Of a DNA stretch of 64,000 nucleotides, positions 20,768 to 29,584 are shown in pieces. The stretch covers positions 62,001 through 126,000 of the forward strand of contig NW_005179048.1 in NCBI RefSeq assembly GCF_000350225.1, read 5' to 3'. The first letter of the stretch is position 1. Each line of letters starts with the position of its first letter. The translations under genes were made by a program, and so were the position numbers. The notes under the pieces are model-generated. The model saw only the letters and a list, made by a program, of their open reading frames with translations, did no database searches and was not told the origin of the DNA. The stretch comes from Chondrus crispus (taxonomy: Eukaryota > Rhodophyta > Florideophyceae > Gigartinales > Gigartinaceae).

Positions 20768-20979
20768 CCATTGGGTGAAAATCGGAATAGTTATGGCACA
20801 GCGTCTCTGCCTGGCCCGTGGCGGTAGATGACTGGCTGGCGCTTCACACGGGTAAGTCTCGCAGTGCCAAACACCATTGGCTGAAAAGCAGCATAGTTAT
20901 GGCACAGCGGCTCTACCTGGCCTGCGACGGTAGATGGCTGGCTGGTGCTGTACACGGGCAGGTCTCGCAGGGCCAAACG
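20768..20979 (+). repeat. Two tandem 106-bp subterminal repeats
   Basis: Unit one starts at 20768 and unit two at 20874; both begin CCATTGG and share the sequences ATAGTTATGGCACAGCG and GGTAGATG. Arrays just inside the ends are typical transposase-binding regions of CACTA elements. No equivalent is obvious at the right end. Confidence 0.75.
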
Positions 20980-21697
20980 CTTTTACATTGATGCAATGAT
21001 GAGACGGTGATCATCGCTGCATATGCGCAGCCACCGACGACCATGTTTTGCTGCTCCAGGGCAATGAAAATATGTCTTCATTCGCAGCTCCAATGCAGCA
21101 CTAGACGTAATGCTCCGACCTACTTTCAGTCAATGAAATTTTAGTCTAGTACCTTTCTTGCAAAGGTGATGTCACTCCGCTGGTCCAGAAACGGTCCCAT
21201 CCCGAAGTATGGAACCGATGGCGGTTCCAGCGGCGTTCACATCACATTTATTTGTAGCAACCAAAGAGTATTGTTACGGCTACATACACTACATCTACCT
21301 CGTCCAATTACTGAAATACCGCGGCGATGGTTCACTGCGCTTCCTTTAAATACGACAATCAACGCCAAGAAACATAACAGGAGAGGTCAGTTACGGTCAC
21401 AGTACGTCATGATGGTGGATTAGAATTGTGAGAGACCAAGGACAGTGTACTGATGGCTTACCTGATCCTGAGTTAGACTACGGGCGGGTTGACCTCCAGT
21501 GAGACAAGGAACGCTGTGAGGCTTGGTCATAACAGTTCTTCGACACTTTCAATGTGTTAGAGAATGTGTGAACTTACGTTACAGCTTTGTAGGTAATCGG
21601 AAAACGGCATTGCCTAGAGAAAGCGCTCACTTACCGAACGTCTGCAGCGCACTCGTGTCTCCGCATGCTATTTCAACCGAACACGCAACTCGCAGAA
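20980..21697. other. CACTA-like element interior, no gene recognised
   Basis: About 0.7 kb without a supported coding region. The last ~40 bp (to 21697) match the end of a 102-bp repeat unit that continues after the Gypsy-A insertion at 35546, showing that the retroelement landed in that array. Confidence 0.45.
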
Positions 21698-21702
21698 AGG
21701 AA

Positions 21703-22633
21703 TGTAGTGCAATACGCACCTGAAAAGGGGGGTGAAAAGAAATGAAAATGATGGGGTATGACAAGCAAAAGTGGAAATCATTTCACTTTATTATTTGAAT
21801 TATTAATGTTAATTAGTTGCATATTAGTTATTTAACATTAGATTAGATCTAGGATCTAGCGCCGAGAGCTACTGTAGTGGCTCCGGCGGGGCGATATATA
21901 CCTTAGCCCTCTGACGACCAAGTCAGTAAAGGTAACCCGAGTTGCCGGAGTTGAATATCGCCTTGGTCGAAGTCCGTCTTTCCCAAGACGCTCCCTTTTA
22001 CCACAGATTACGTTATCCTTCAGCGCTCGGGGGTCCCATTCCTTTTCCCTTTATTTCCCTATCCTAATTTCCCTTAATCTTGAGTTGGTCCCACCTTGTA
22101 GGATTGCGATCCGCAACGTGACGTCATTTGCCATCGGGCTTCTGTGTTGGTGCACCAGTGGTGCTTTTCTCAGTGTTGGTTCCATCGGAATCTGGTTGCG
22201 ACCGATCCGTTGTTGGTACTTTGCCATCGGGCAGTACGACGGTGTAGCGTTGCTACGTTTTCTTCTTTCCCGACGGGCTACGTTGCGACGTCCCCGTCGA
22301 AGACCTTATCAAGGGTATAAGGTGTACAAGGCACTCTTCGAGCATTGGATTTACGACCCATCGGTCCAGGTTTACCTAAACACCCCTCCGAACTCGTCGA
22401 GCAGTTGCCTTTACAAGTCTCTACCACCATTTACCGATCCCGGGCTGGGCCCTTCTCTTTGCCCCCCCCCTATCAGGGATCCGAGCTACTGCGGGCCGCA
22501 AACCCGCTTAAAGAGGACAGGGAGCTTCGAACACTCCGTAGCGCTGTGCCGTTGGCAGTTGTTGTTTTTGTTGCTGTTGTTTGTGTTGGACCGTCGGACC
22601 TTGGTCTCTGCCTAACAGGCGCATTGCACTACA
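21703..22633 (+). repeat. 5' LTR of Gypsy-A
   Basis: Starts TGTAGTGCAATACGCACC and ends GCATTGCACTACA. A GATATATACC stretch (about 21890-21900) and a pyrimidine-rich region (22040-22080) may be part of its promoter. The same LTR family occurs at 34613-35543 and as a solo LTR at 45984-47109. Confidence 0.95.
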
Positions 22634-22637
22634 AAAG

Positions 22638-22650
22638 TGGTCTCCCGACC
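22638..22650 (+). other. Primer-binding site of Gypsy-A
   Basis: TGGTCTCCCGACC begins 4 nt after the LTR end and is identical to the Gypsy-B site. It predicts a primer tRNA ending GGGAGACCA, consistent with tRNA-Tyr. An 18-bp segment covering the LTR end and the start of this site (22626-22643) is repeated exactly at 22721-22738. Confidence 0.8.
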
Positions 22651-22810
22651 TAGAATTTTTGTTTACTGTGCAGGAGACCCGACCTAGAGTTTTTGTCGAC
22701 GACAGTCCCGGTCTGGAGACGCACTACAAAAGTGGTCTGGGAACGGACTCTTTTTTTTATTTTCTTTCTGTTTGTAACCTCTTTGCTGCGTAGGTCCGCT
22801 CGTACGAGCG

Positions 22811-24745
22811 ATGTCAACAAGCGTACCCGGGGACGTCGGTCCCGGGGCGAGCAGAGCCGGATCGGCACGAGCGTCGAGGATCCCGAGGGGTCCTCGCACC
22901 CGGAGCCAGGCCAATACGGCCACGGACCCCGGAGATCAAGAATCCCCTACGGGGATAGCCGCCGACAAGACTGACCTCGACGAGAAGTTGGAGAAGATGA
23001 GCAGCGAAATTCGCGAAGAAGCGAAGAAAAATCTCGAGGCTGAATTAGCCCTCGTCCGGAAGCAACTGGAGTTGCAAGCATCCGAGTTCCACACCGTTTT
23101 GGGAGAGCTATCTGCTCGAGTGGATCTCGTCGAGAAGGAGCGAGGAGATGCGACCGACGGTCTGGAGCCGGAGGTCTTAGCCTCGTTGAAAATTTCGGTC
23201 AAGGACGCGAGGCGCGACGCGAATCAAGCCTTGGAGTCCTTAGGAAACTTTAGAACAAGCATCGATGACCGATTCGATCGCGCCGCGCAACGTCTCAAGG
23301 ACCTCGAGCAGGCCGCGGATCAAGCTCCGCAAGGATCGGACGACGAGCCGCTCCCTTCGGGTAGAGAGGGCGACCGTCGGTCGAAGAAGGACAAGCCCGC
23401 TCTGCAGCGGAGTTCTAAGTCGAAGCCCTCGAAGAAGGACAAGCGACGTGGAAGCAAGGGTCACTGTAGTGACGATCCGGAGAACCGCGACTCACAGTCG
23501 GAGTCGCTTGGTCCCTCCGAAGAGGGTAACGGCGGTTCGTCGAACCATTCGGGCGATTCCGAACGCCGTTCAGAAGACGGAAACGGAATTTCGTCAAGCA
23601 AGAAAATTTCCTCCAGACGAGGCGGAGTCACTTCGTCCGCCTCGCGGAGAGACAAGGACGCGGAGCCCGAAGATGTCGCAACGCGGCGCGGGCCGCGATG
23701 GGAGGAGTTGGAGGAGCTGAATCCGACCAACTACCTCTTCAAGAAGTTACTTTCGTACCGAACGTACCGCTTGCGGAACCCGCAGACATATTTGTCAAGT
23801 TCCCGGCGGACCGCCGTGCGAAAAATCAGGAGAGATATTCCGCCTAAGGTGAAGAAGGACAACACGTTCACAGGTGAGGACGGGGTCCTTGTGTTGGATT
23901 TTTTGGCAAAATTAGTTCAGGAGTTCGATACTCAAGAAATGAACGAGGGGCAAGCGATCCGCCTGTTGCCTGAATTTTTAAGCGGCATCGCCTTGAGACA
24001 GTACACTTCGGTGTCTCAGACGGCCGGGGCCCATCACGGAAAGATATCCGTTTGGCCGGAGGCCGTACAGTGGTTGTTGAGAAGTTTCGCAACCGACGAG
24101 GCGATCCGTCAAGCTGTGCTCGCATTGCGAGAAGTTCAGCAAAGACCGTCTGAAGACGAGATGGAATTTTATATCCGTCTGACGGACGCAAGCAATCGAT
24201 GTGGAAACGTATATTCGATGGAAGAACAGATGACGATGTTTATTGAAGGACTCGATTCGAGTATCAAGCCGATGGTATCTCAATACCGACAAGACAATCG
24301 GGACGTTTCGTTTTTGAGACTAGTTAATTACGCGAAGGCGCATGGCTCGGCGAGCCGCGCTAAGGACAAGAAGACCAAGAAGGTCACGATTCAGACGCCG
24401 TCGACGTTCAGGGCGGGGAAGAAGCCGAGGGCTTCTTATCCCGGTCGCAAAAGTCACGCCGCAGTCCATTTAGCCGAGTCCATTTCAGCGTCAGATGAGC
24501 GCCGTGCGCATGGAAGTAGCGAAAATCACTACGAAGGAGCGTTAGTGGCCGAAGGCGAGTTCATTGAGCCATCGGAGGGCTACGGACACGAGGACTACAG
24601 GGACAGCGGGTCGTCAACTTTACCGACGCCTGCATACACTACGGAGTCGTTTTCAGAGCCCACGGATCCCGTGATGATGTTTCGGGGGCGCGGCCACACG
24701 CCGGCGCCGCGCATTCCGATGGAAGACAAGGGTACGACGTTTTGA
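22811..24745 (+). CDS. gag: Gypsy-A gag
   Basis: The 644-residue frame starts at the ATG at 22811, 178 nt after the LTR. Residues about 55-170 are a long coiled coil (LDEKLEKMSSEIREEAKKNL, LVRKQLELQASEFHTVLGEL). Residues about 180-300 are charged and Ser/Lys/Arg-rich. A retrotrans_gag capsid domain follows at about 345-515 (VLDFLAKLVQEFDTQEMNEG, WPEAVQWLLRSFATDEAIRQ, DEMEFYIRLTDASNRCGNVY). The protein would assemble the particle that packages the RNA. It ends at a TGA (24743-24745); a zinc-knuckle segment continues in the same frame after this TGA and a TAG at 24755-24757. Start context and domain order support a real gene. Confidence 0.85.
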   Translation: MSTSVPGDVGPGASRAGSARASRIPRGPRTRSQANTATDPGDQESPTGIAADKTDLDEKLEKMSSEIREEAKKNLEAELALVRKQLELQASEFHTVLGELSARVDLVEKERGDATDGLEPEVLASLKISVKDARRDANQALESLGNFRTSIDDRFDRAAQRLKDLEQAADQAPQGSDDEPLPSGREGDRRSKKDKPALQRSSKSKPSKKDKRRGSKGHCSDDPENRDSQSESLGPSEEGNGGSSNHSGDSERRSEDGNGISSSKKISSRRGGVTSSASRRDKDAEPEDVATRRGPRWEELEELNPTNYLFKKLLSYRTYRLRNPQTYLSSSRRTAVRKIRRDIPPKVKKDNTFTGEDGVLVLDFLAKLVQEFDTQEMNEGQAIRLLPEFLSGIALRQYTSVSQTAGAHHGKISVWPEAVQWLLRSFATDEAIRQAVLALREVQQRPSEDEMEFYIRLTDASNRCGNVYSMEEQMTMFIEGLDSSIKPMVSQYRQDNRDVSFLRLVNYAKAHGSASRAKDKKTKKVTIQTPSTFRAGKKPRASYPGRKSHAAVHLAESISASDERRAHGSSENHYEGALVAEGEFIEPSEGYGHEDYRDSGSSTLPTPAYTTESFSEPTDPVMMFRGRGHTPAPRIPMEDKGTTF

Positions 24746-24757
24746 AGGCAAGGCTAG

Positions 24758-25117
24758 ATGGGAAGGCCGCAACGCCAAGGAAGGCTGCCGGCCCGTGGAG
24801 GACGTAGGACGCCGTATCCCGTCAAGACGCACGGTCTGGTGTGCTATCATTGCTATGAAAAGGGGCGCGCTGCGCCAACGTGCATTCTTTCCCTCCGGGA
24901 AATGCACCGAGTTTTGGAAAATTATGAGGCGTTGTCTCCGATGGAGAGGTTAGGGATACCATCGACGAGTTACCTGAAGGTCAAGAATTGGTTCGATTCT
25001 CAGACGGCGAGCACGCCGAGTGCTTCAACGCCGAGGTCGAACCAACCCTTCAGAGGGCCCACCGCGGGGCCCGCGCCGTCGGATGTGAGAAGGATCCCGC
25101 AACGGCAGGAAAACTAG
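24758..25117 (+). CDS. Gypsy-A nucleocapsid-like segment
   Basis: This 119-residue frame is in phase with gag. It contains VCYHCYEKGRAAPTC, a C-x2-C zinc-knuckle remnant in which Arg stands where His is usual, with basic residues before it (RQGRLPARGGRRTPYPVKTH). It ends at a TAG (25115-25117); a TAA follows in the same frame at 25196-25198 before pol opens. A second frame (24988-25347, shifted) carries plausible Ser/Glu-rich coding and bridges toward the protease, so programmed frameshifting is an alternative to readthrough. Confidence 0.55.
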   Translation: MGRPQRQGRLPARGGRRTPYPVKTHGLVCYHCYEKGRAAPTCILSLREMHRVLENYEALSPMERLGIPSTSYLKVKNWFDSQTASTPSASTPRSNQPFRGPTAGPAPSDVRRIPQRQEN

Positions 25118-25225
25118 AGAGGGGAATCTCGCATGAGTCGCGAGAGGCACAGGGTCGACGTACTGTGCCCGGGGCTCAGCCCCGTTCCCCGTCTCTAAAG
25201 GAAAAATCAGGCCTCGAGGAGGAGG

Positions 25226-28200
25226 TTGTTGGATTGGTGGATAAGCCACCAAGCCAAGCCCAAGTGGCCAGCTCAAGTCAAGAAAATTTTGAGCCGAGCC
25301 CGAGATCATCCGCTGGAAGAAGTTCGAAGACCCTGGTACAGGGTTAAACGAAGGGAGTGTCCCGAGAAGATTTTGGTCCTTGCGCGAAAAAACTGCAAAG
25401 TTTACGCGGACATTGGACCAACAGTCGGATTGATGAGCCGGGTGTTGTCTGTTTTAGACACCGGCGCGGGACCAAACCTTGTGCGAAAATCGGAACTCCC
25501 AGCTGGAATGGAATCTCTAGTGTCCTACGGACCGACCCAAGACATTGGCGACGCAAACAATAGGCCACTCCGGACTCTCGGCACAATTAGAATGCCTCTG
25601 AGGCTTGGAAAATTTGTGGCCGCAGCCGAGTTTATTGTATGCGAAAAACTAGCCGTCCCGCTAATTCTAGGCGCGGGCTACTGTGACCGGTTTGTGGAAG
25701 CAATTTATCCAAGGAAGAAAACGGTTGAGTTGGCGGATTTCTCGGAGGTTCCGATAGTTAGGCGGTTCTCGACGAGAAGAGGGAAGAAGAATCTCGTCCC
25801 GGGAGAGGACGAGAATGATGGAAAGGTGGAGCGAATTTCCCCTAAGGTAAAAGTGGCAAGAGCCACGACTATCGAGCCAGGGACGCAACGCGTCGTGGAA
25901 TGCACCTCGAAGAGGGCGGGCCTGGGTGTGATTCAGCCGTACTCGTCGTTGTACGAAAGGCAAGGGCTGACGTGTACAAATGGTGTTGTTCAGGTCGAGC
26001 CTGACCGGCCATTTCGTTTACTCGTTGCGAATTTTAGGACGTACCCTGTCAGGGTGCAAAGAGGCCAAGTGGTGGCAGAATTATTACCGCACCCAAGAGC
26101 CGCGCTCGAGAGCAAAACCACCATTGGTGAAGTTCTCGGAATTCAAGAAAGGAAGAAGGAAAATTTTCCTAATTCCACCAAGACTCCTACGGGCGAGACA
26201 AGATGCGGACCGTCGGATCAAGCGCGCGAGGACCAGCCAGAAGAACGGTCCGCAGAGCTCTCCGCGTCGGCATCTACGAAGCCGCCACGCAGGATTGAGC
26301 CGCCACCGCCGGACGTGGAGGACCTCGACCTGAGCCACGTGCCGGACCGGCTGCGTAAGCGGTTCCGTCGGATGTTGAAGAAGTATTCAAGGATGTGGGA
26401 TGGGACGCTTGGCGAAATTAATACCACAGTCCATCGGATCGAGTTGATCCCCAAGACTCGTCCCATCGCACAAGCCCCGTATCGGGCCGGACCTAAAGCC
26501 CGCGAAGTAGAAGATGCAGAGGTGCAGAAGATGTTAGAGGCAGGAGTGATAGAACCAGCGCAGTCAGAATGGGCGTCGCCCGTGTTGCTGGTGCCCAAGC
26601 CGGACGGGTCAATGCGTTTTTGCGTAGACTACCGCAGGCTGAACGCAGTGACGGTGAAGGACACGTACCCCTTGCCGCGCATGGATGAGTGCCTGGACTC
26701 GCTTGGTGACACCAAGGTTTTCTCCGCGTTGGACGCGATCTCGGGATATTGGCAGATGCCTATCCCTGAGCGCGACCGCGACAAGACCGCATTTTCGTGT
26801 CACTCAGGACTGTATCGCTTCTCAAGAATGCCCTTCGGGCTAACTAACGCGCCAGCGACGTTTCAGAGAGCAATGGATATCCTGCTCTCTCCGTTCCGTT
26901 GGAAGTGCTGCTTGGTGTATCTGGACGACATAATAATTTTTAGCAAGTCGTGGGAGGAGCACATCGTGCACGTGGATGAGATACTTTCTGTATTGGAGAA
27001 GGCAGGTGTGAAGCTCAAGCTTCGCAAGTGTGAATTTTTCGTCGAAAAGATCAAGTACCTGGGCCATGTAGTTCGGCCAGGTACATTGGAAGTGGACGCT
27101 GCGCGAACCGTCGCATTGGAACAAGTGAGGTACCCTCAAACGCGGACCCAGCTCAGGAGCTTCTTGGGACTTTGTAATGTCTACCGCAGATTCGTTCCGC
27201 ATTATGCGAAAATCGCGCATCCGCTCAATCAACTGTTGAAGAAGGGACAACCGGTCCAGTTGGAAAGATTCGACGAACCGTGCAAGAAGGCTTTTCATAA
27301 GCTCAAGGACGCCATCTTGGCACCGCCGGTGTTGGCGCTGCCGAAGAAGGACCTACCCTACTCGGTAGATACCGATGCAAGCGACTACCAAATAGGCGCT
27401 GCACTATTTCAAACACACCCGGATGCGCAACGCAAACCCATCGGGTTCTTTTCAAGAACGTTAGCCGCAGCCGAGAGAAACTATTCTGTATCAGAAAAAG
27501 AATGTCTAGCGGTAATTTGGGCCGTACAGACTTTAAGACCATATCTATATGGCGAGCACTTCATTGTGCATACCGACCATGCCTCATTGAGGTGGTTGAT
27601 GAACGTAACCGACCCCAGCGGGAGATTAATCCGATGGAGGCTCCGCCTCTCGGAATTTGATTTCGAAATCAAGTACAAGAAGGGCAAGGCGAACAGTCAA
27701 GCTGATGCCCTGTCAAGATTACGGACCGCAGGAGAAACCGTCGACGAAATCGACGACGAAATCCCATGCTTTATGGCCGAACCGGCCGAGGGTACAGTGG
27801 AGAACGAGAAAAGTTTTGACGCGATAGACGACATCCTCGCTCTTGAGGGGGGGACCGCCCCTTATCGCCTCGATCAATTCCAAGCTGTCACTCCGGAGGA
27901 GCTCATTCGCGAGCAAGCCGTCGACCCTTTCTGCAATCGCATCAAAGAAGAAATGGACGCCGGAAAGGTGAGAACATTCAGCATGGAAACCGAGGAACTC
28001 GAAGGAACTCTATGCCGTACCGCGGCAGAGTTTGTACAAGTGGTAATACCACAATCGTTAAGGGACCGCGTCCTAGGGTTGAGCCACTACGCAAAATTGG
28101 CAGGCCACCCGGGAGGCAGGAAACTTTACAAGACTTTGAGAAGATCTTTTTATTGGCCTACGATGGCCCTAGACTGCTATGCAGTCGCGAAGAATTGCGC

Positions 28201-29584
28201 CGCATGCGCGCGGGAGAGGGTGAAGTTAAGAAGAAACACGAAGGAAATGAAGCTGTTCACGCCCAAAGCTCCGCTGGAGTTTGTCGCCATCGACATCCTC
28301 GGCGAGCTAATTACAACTAAACGAGGAAATCGGTACATTCTCGTGATCAGCGATCGATACTCGAAACTGGTACGAACCGTACCGTTGAAGAAGATATCAG
28401 CTGCGCACATCGCACAAGCCTTCGTTCACCATTGGGTATTCGTGTATGGACCGCCGTTCAAGCTGCTGTCCGACAATGGAACACAGTTCACGGCCCGGTT
28501 CTTTCAGAATGTCTGCCGAATTCTCGGCATACGCAATGTGTTTACGACTACGTACCACCCGCAAGCCAACGGCCAAGTTGAGAGGTTTAACCGCACGCTG
28601 ACTTCTGCGTTGCGAAAATACGTTGGAGAGCATCCCAAGGACTGGGACCTATTTAGCGACGCTGTGACGTTCGCATACAACAAGCAAGTTCATCGAACTA
28701 CGAATATCGCGCCCTTCGAGCTGGTGTTAGCTCGGGCGCCGAGAAGCATTGCGTTACAAGCACAGCCAAGTTTGGAAGGATTTACCTCGAATCGAGCGTA
28801 CTACCTGAAATGGCAGTCGTGGTTGGAAAGCCTGATGAAAGGCGCTGATAGGAGTTTCCGAAAGGAACAAGCCCGGTACAAGCGAAATTTCGACGCACGC
28901 CTTCGCAAACCGCAATATGAGATCCCGCCGGGGTCCTACGTGTTCCTTCGGAAGGAGCAGGGCGCGGCTTGCGAACCGAAACACAAGCTGGCACAAGTCG
29001 CCACAGGACCTTATCAGGTCCGAAGATCGGATCAACATACGGTAGTCATTGCCATTGGCGATCAGGAGGAACGCGTATCGCGAGACAGGGTGGAGTTAGC
29101 CCCAAGCCCGATGGACTATGCGCCGATAACTGGCCTACGGCAAGCGCTACAGTTCCTGGGAGAGCCGGAGCTAAACGAAGAAGGAGAGGTAATGGAGGAC
29201 GAGGAACGTCCTCACACCCGTGCGCCTACGACGGGGGACCAGGATAATTTAGTTGGTCGAACGCTGACAACGGAGACACCTCCAGACCTACGCGAGTTTG
29301 GAAAGTCCAGAGAAGAGGATGAGTTGGAAGATCTTCGGAAGGGGGAAGGACAGTTGGACACGCAGGAAGAAGGAACCGAGAGTCAGGAGTATGTGATCGA
29401 CAAGATCGTGGACCACGGCTACGACGAGGAGAAATTAATTCTCAAAGTGAGGTGGTATGGGTATACCATCGAGGACGCAACGTGGGAACCTATTGAGCAG
29501 ATTCCCCGCAGCGCGGTAGTCACATATTTCCGAAGGAAAAGGCTACCCTTACCCACGCAGGCGTCGCACGCACAACCGGGATAA
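25226..29584 (+). CDS. pol: Gypsy-A pol polyprotein (protease-RT-RNase H-integrase-chromodomain)
   Basis: The frame is open from 25199, without an early ATG, so it is probably expressed as a fusion. Numbering from 25226: retropepsin-like protease with LDTGAGPNL (Asp78); reverse transcriptase with FCVDYRRLN, SGYWQMP, MPFGLTNAPATFQ and the catalytic YLDD at about 565; RNase H with VDTDASDYQ (about 715) and HTDHASLRW; integrase with the zinc finger H-x-H/C-x2-C (GHPGGRKL, CAACARERVK) and the DDE triad D1023, D1083, E1119 (35 residues between the last two, as in the family); chromodomain at 1388-1440 (YVIDKIVDHGYDEE, LKVRWYGY, ATWEPIEQI). All catalytic residues are intact. The chromodomain marks a chromovirus. 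Confidence 0.95.
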   Translation: MLDWWISHQAKPKWPAQVKKILSRARDHPLEEVRRPWYRVKRRECPEKILVLARKNCKVYADIGPTVGLMSRVLSVLDTGAGPNLVRKSELPAGMESLVSYGPTQDIGDANNRPLRTLGTIRMPLRLGKFVAAAEFIVCEKLAVPLILGAGYCDRFVEAIYPRKKTVELADFSEVPIVRRFSTRRGKKNLVPGEDENDGKVERISPKVKVARATTIEPGTQRVVECTSKRAGLGVIQPYSSLYERQGLTCTNGVVQVEPDRPFRLLVANFRTYPVRVQRGQVVAELLPHPRAALESKTTIGEVLGIQERKKENFPNSTKTPTGETRCGPSDQAREDQPEERSAELSASASTKPPRRIEPPPPDVEDLDLSHVPDRLRKRFRRMLKKYSRMWDGTLGEINTTVHRIELIPKTRPIAQAPYRAGPKAREVEDAEVQKMLEAGVIEPAQSEWASPVLLVPKPDGSMRFCVDYRRLNAVTVKDTYPLPRMDECLDSLGDTKVFSALDAISGYWQMPIPERDRDKTAFSCHSGLYRFSRMPFGLTNAPATFQRAMDILLSPFRWKCCLVYLDDIIIFSKSWEEHIVHVDEILSVLEKAGVKLKLRKCEFFVEKIKYLGHVVRPGTLEVDAARTVALEQVRYPQTRTQLRSFLGLCNVYRRFVPHYAKIAHPLNQLLKKGQPVQLERFDEPCKKAFHKLKDAILAPPVLALPKKDLPYSVDTDASDYQIGAALFQTHPDAQRKPIGFFSRTLAAAERNYSVSEKECLAVIWAVQTLRPYLYGEHFIVHTDHASLRWLMNVTDPSGRLIRWRLRLSEFDFEIKYKKGKANSQADALSRLRTAGETVDEIDDEIPCFMAEPAEGTVENEKSFDAIDDILALEGGTAPYRLDQFQAVTPEELIREQAVDPFCNRIKEEMDAGKVRTFSMETEELEGTLCRTAAEFVQVVIPQSLRDRVLGLSHYAKLAGHPGGRKLYKTLRRSFYWPTMALDCYAVAKNCAACARERVKLRRNTKEMKLFTPKAPLEFVAIDILGELITTKRGNRYILVISDRYSKLVRTVPLKKISAAHIAQAFVHHWVFVYGPPFKLLSDNGTQFTARFFQNVCRILGIRNVFTTTYHPQANGQVERFNRTLTSALRKYVGEHPKDWDLFSDAVTFAYNKQVHRTTNIAPFELVLARAPRSIALQAQPSLEGFTSNRAYYLKWQSWLESLMKGADRSFRKEQARYKRNFDARLRKPQYEIPPGSYVFLRKEQGAACEPKHKLAQVATGPYQVRRSDQHTVVIAIGDQEERVSRDRVELAPSPMDYAPITGLRQALQFLGEPELNEEGEVMEDEERPHTRAPTTGDQDNLVGRTLTTETPPDLREFGKSREEDELEDLRKGEGQLDTQEEGTESQEYVIDKIVDHGYDEEKLILKVRWYGYTIEDATWEPIEQIPRSAVVTYFRRKRLPLPTQASHAQPG

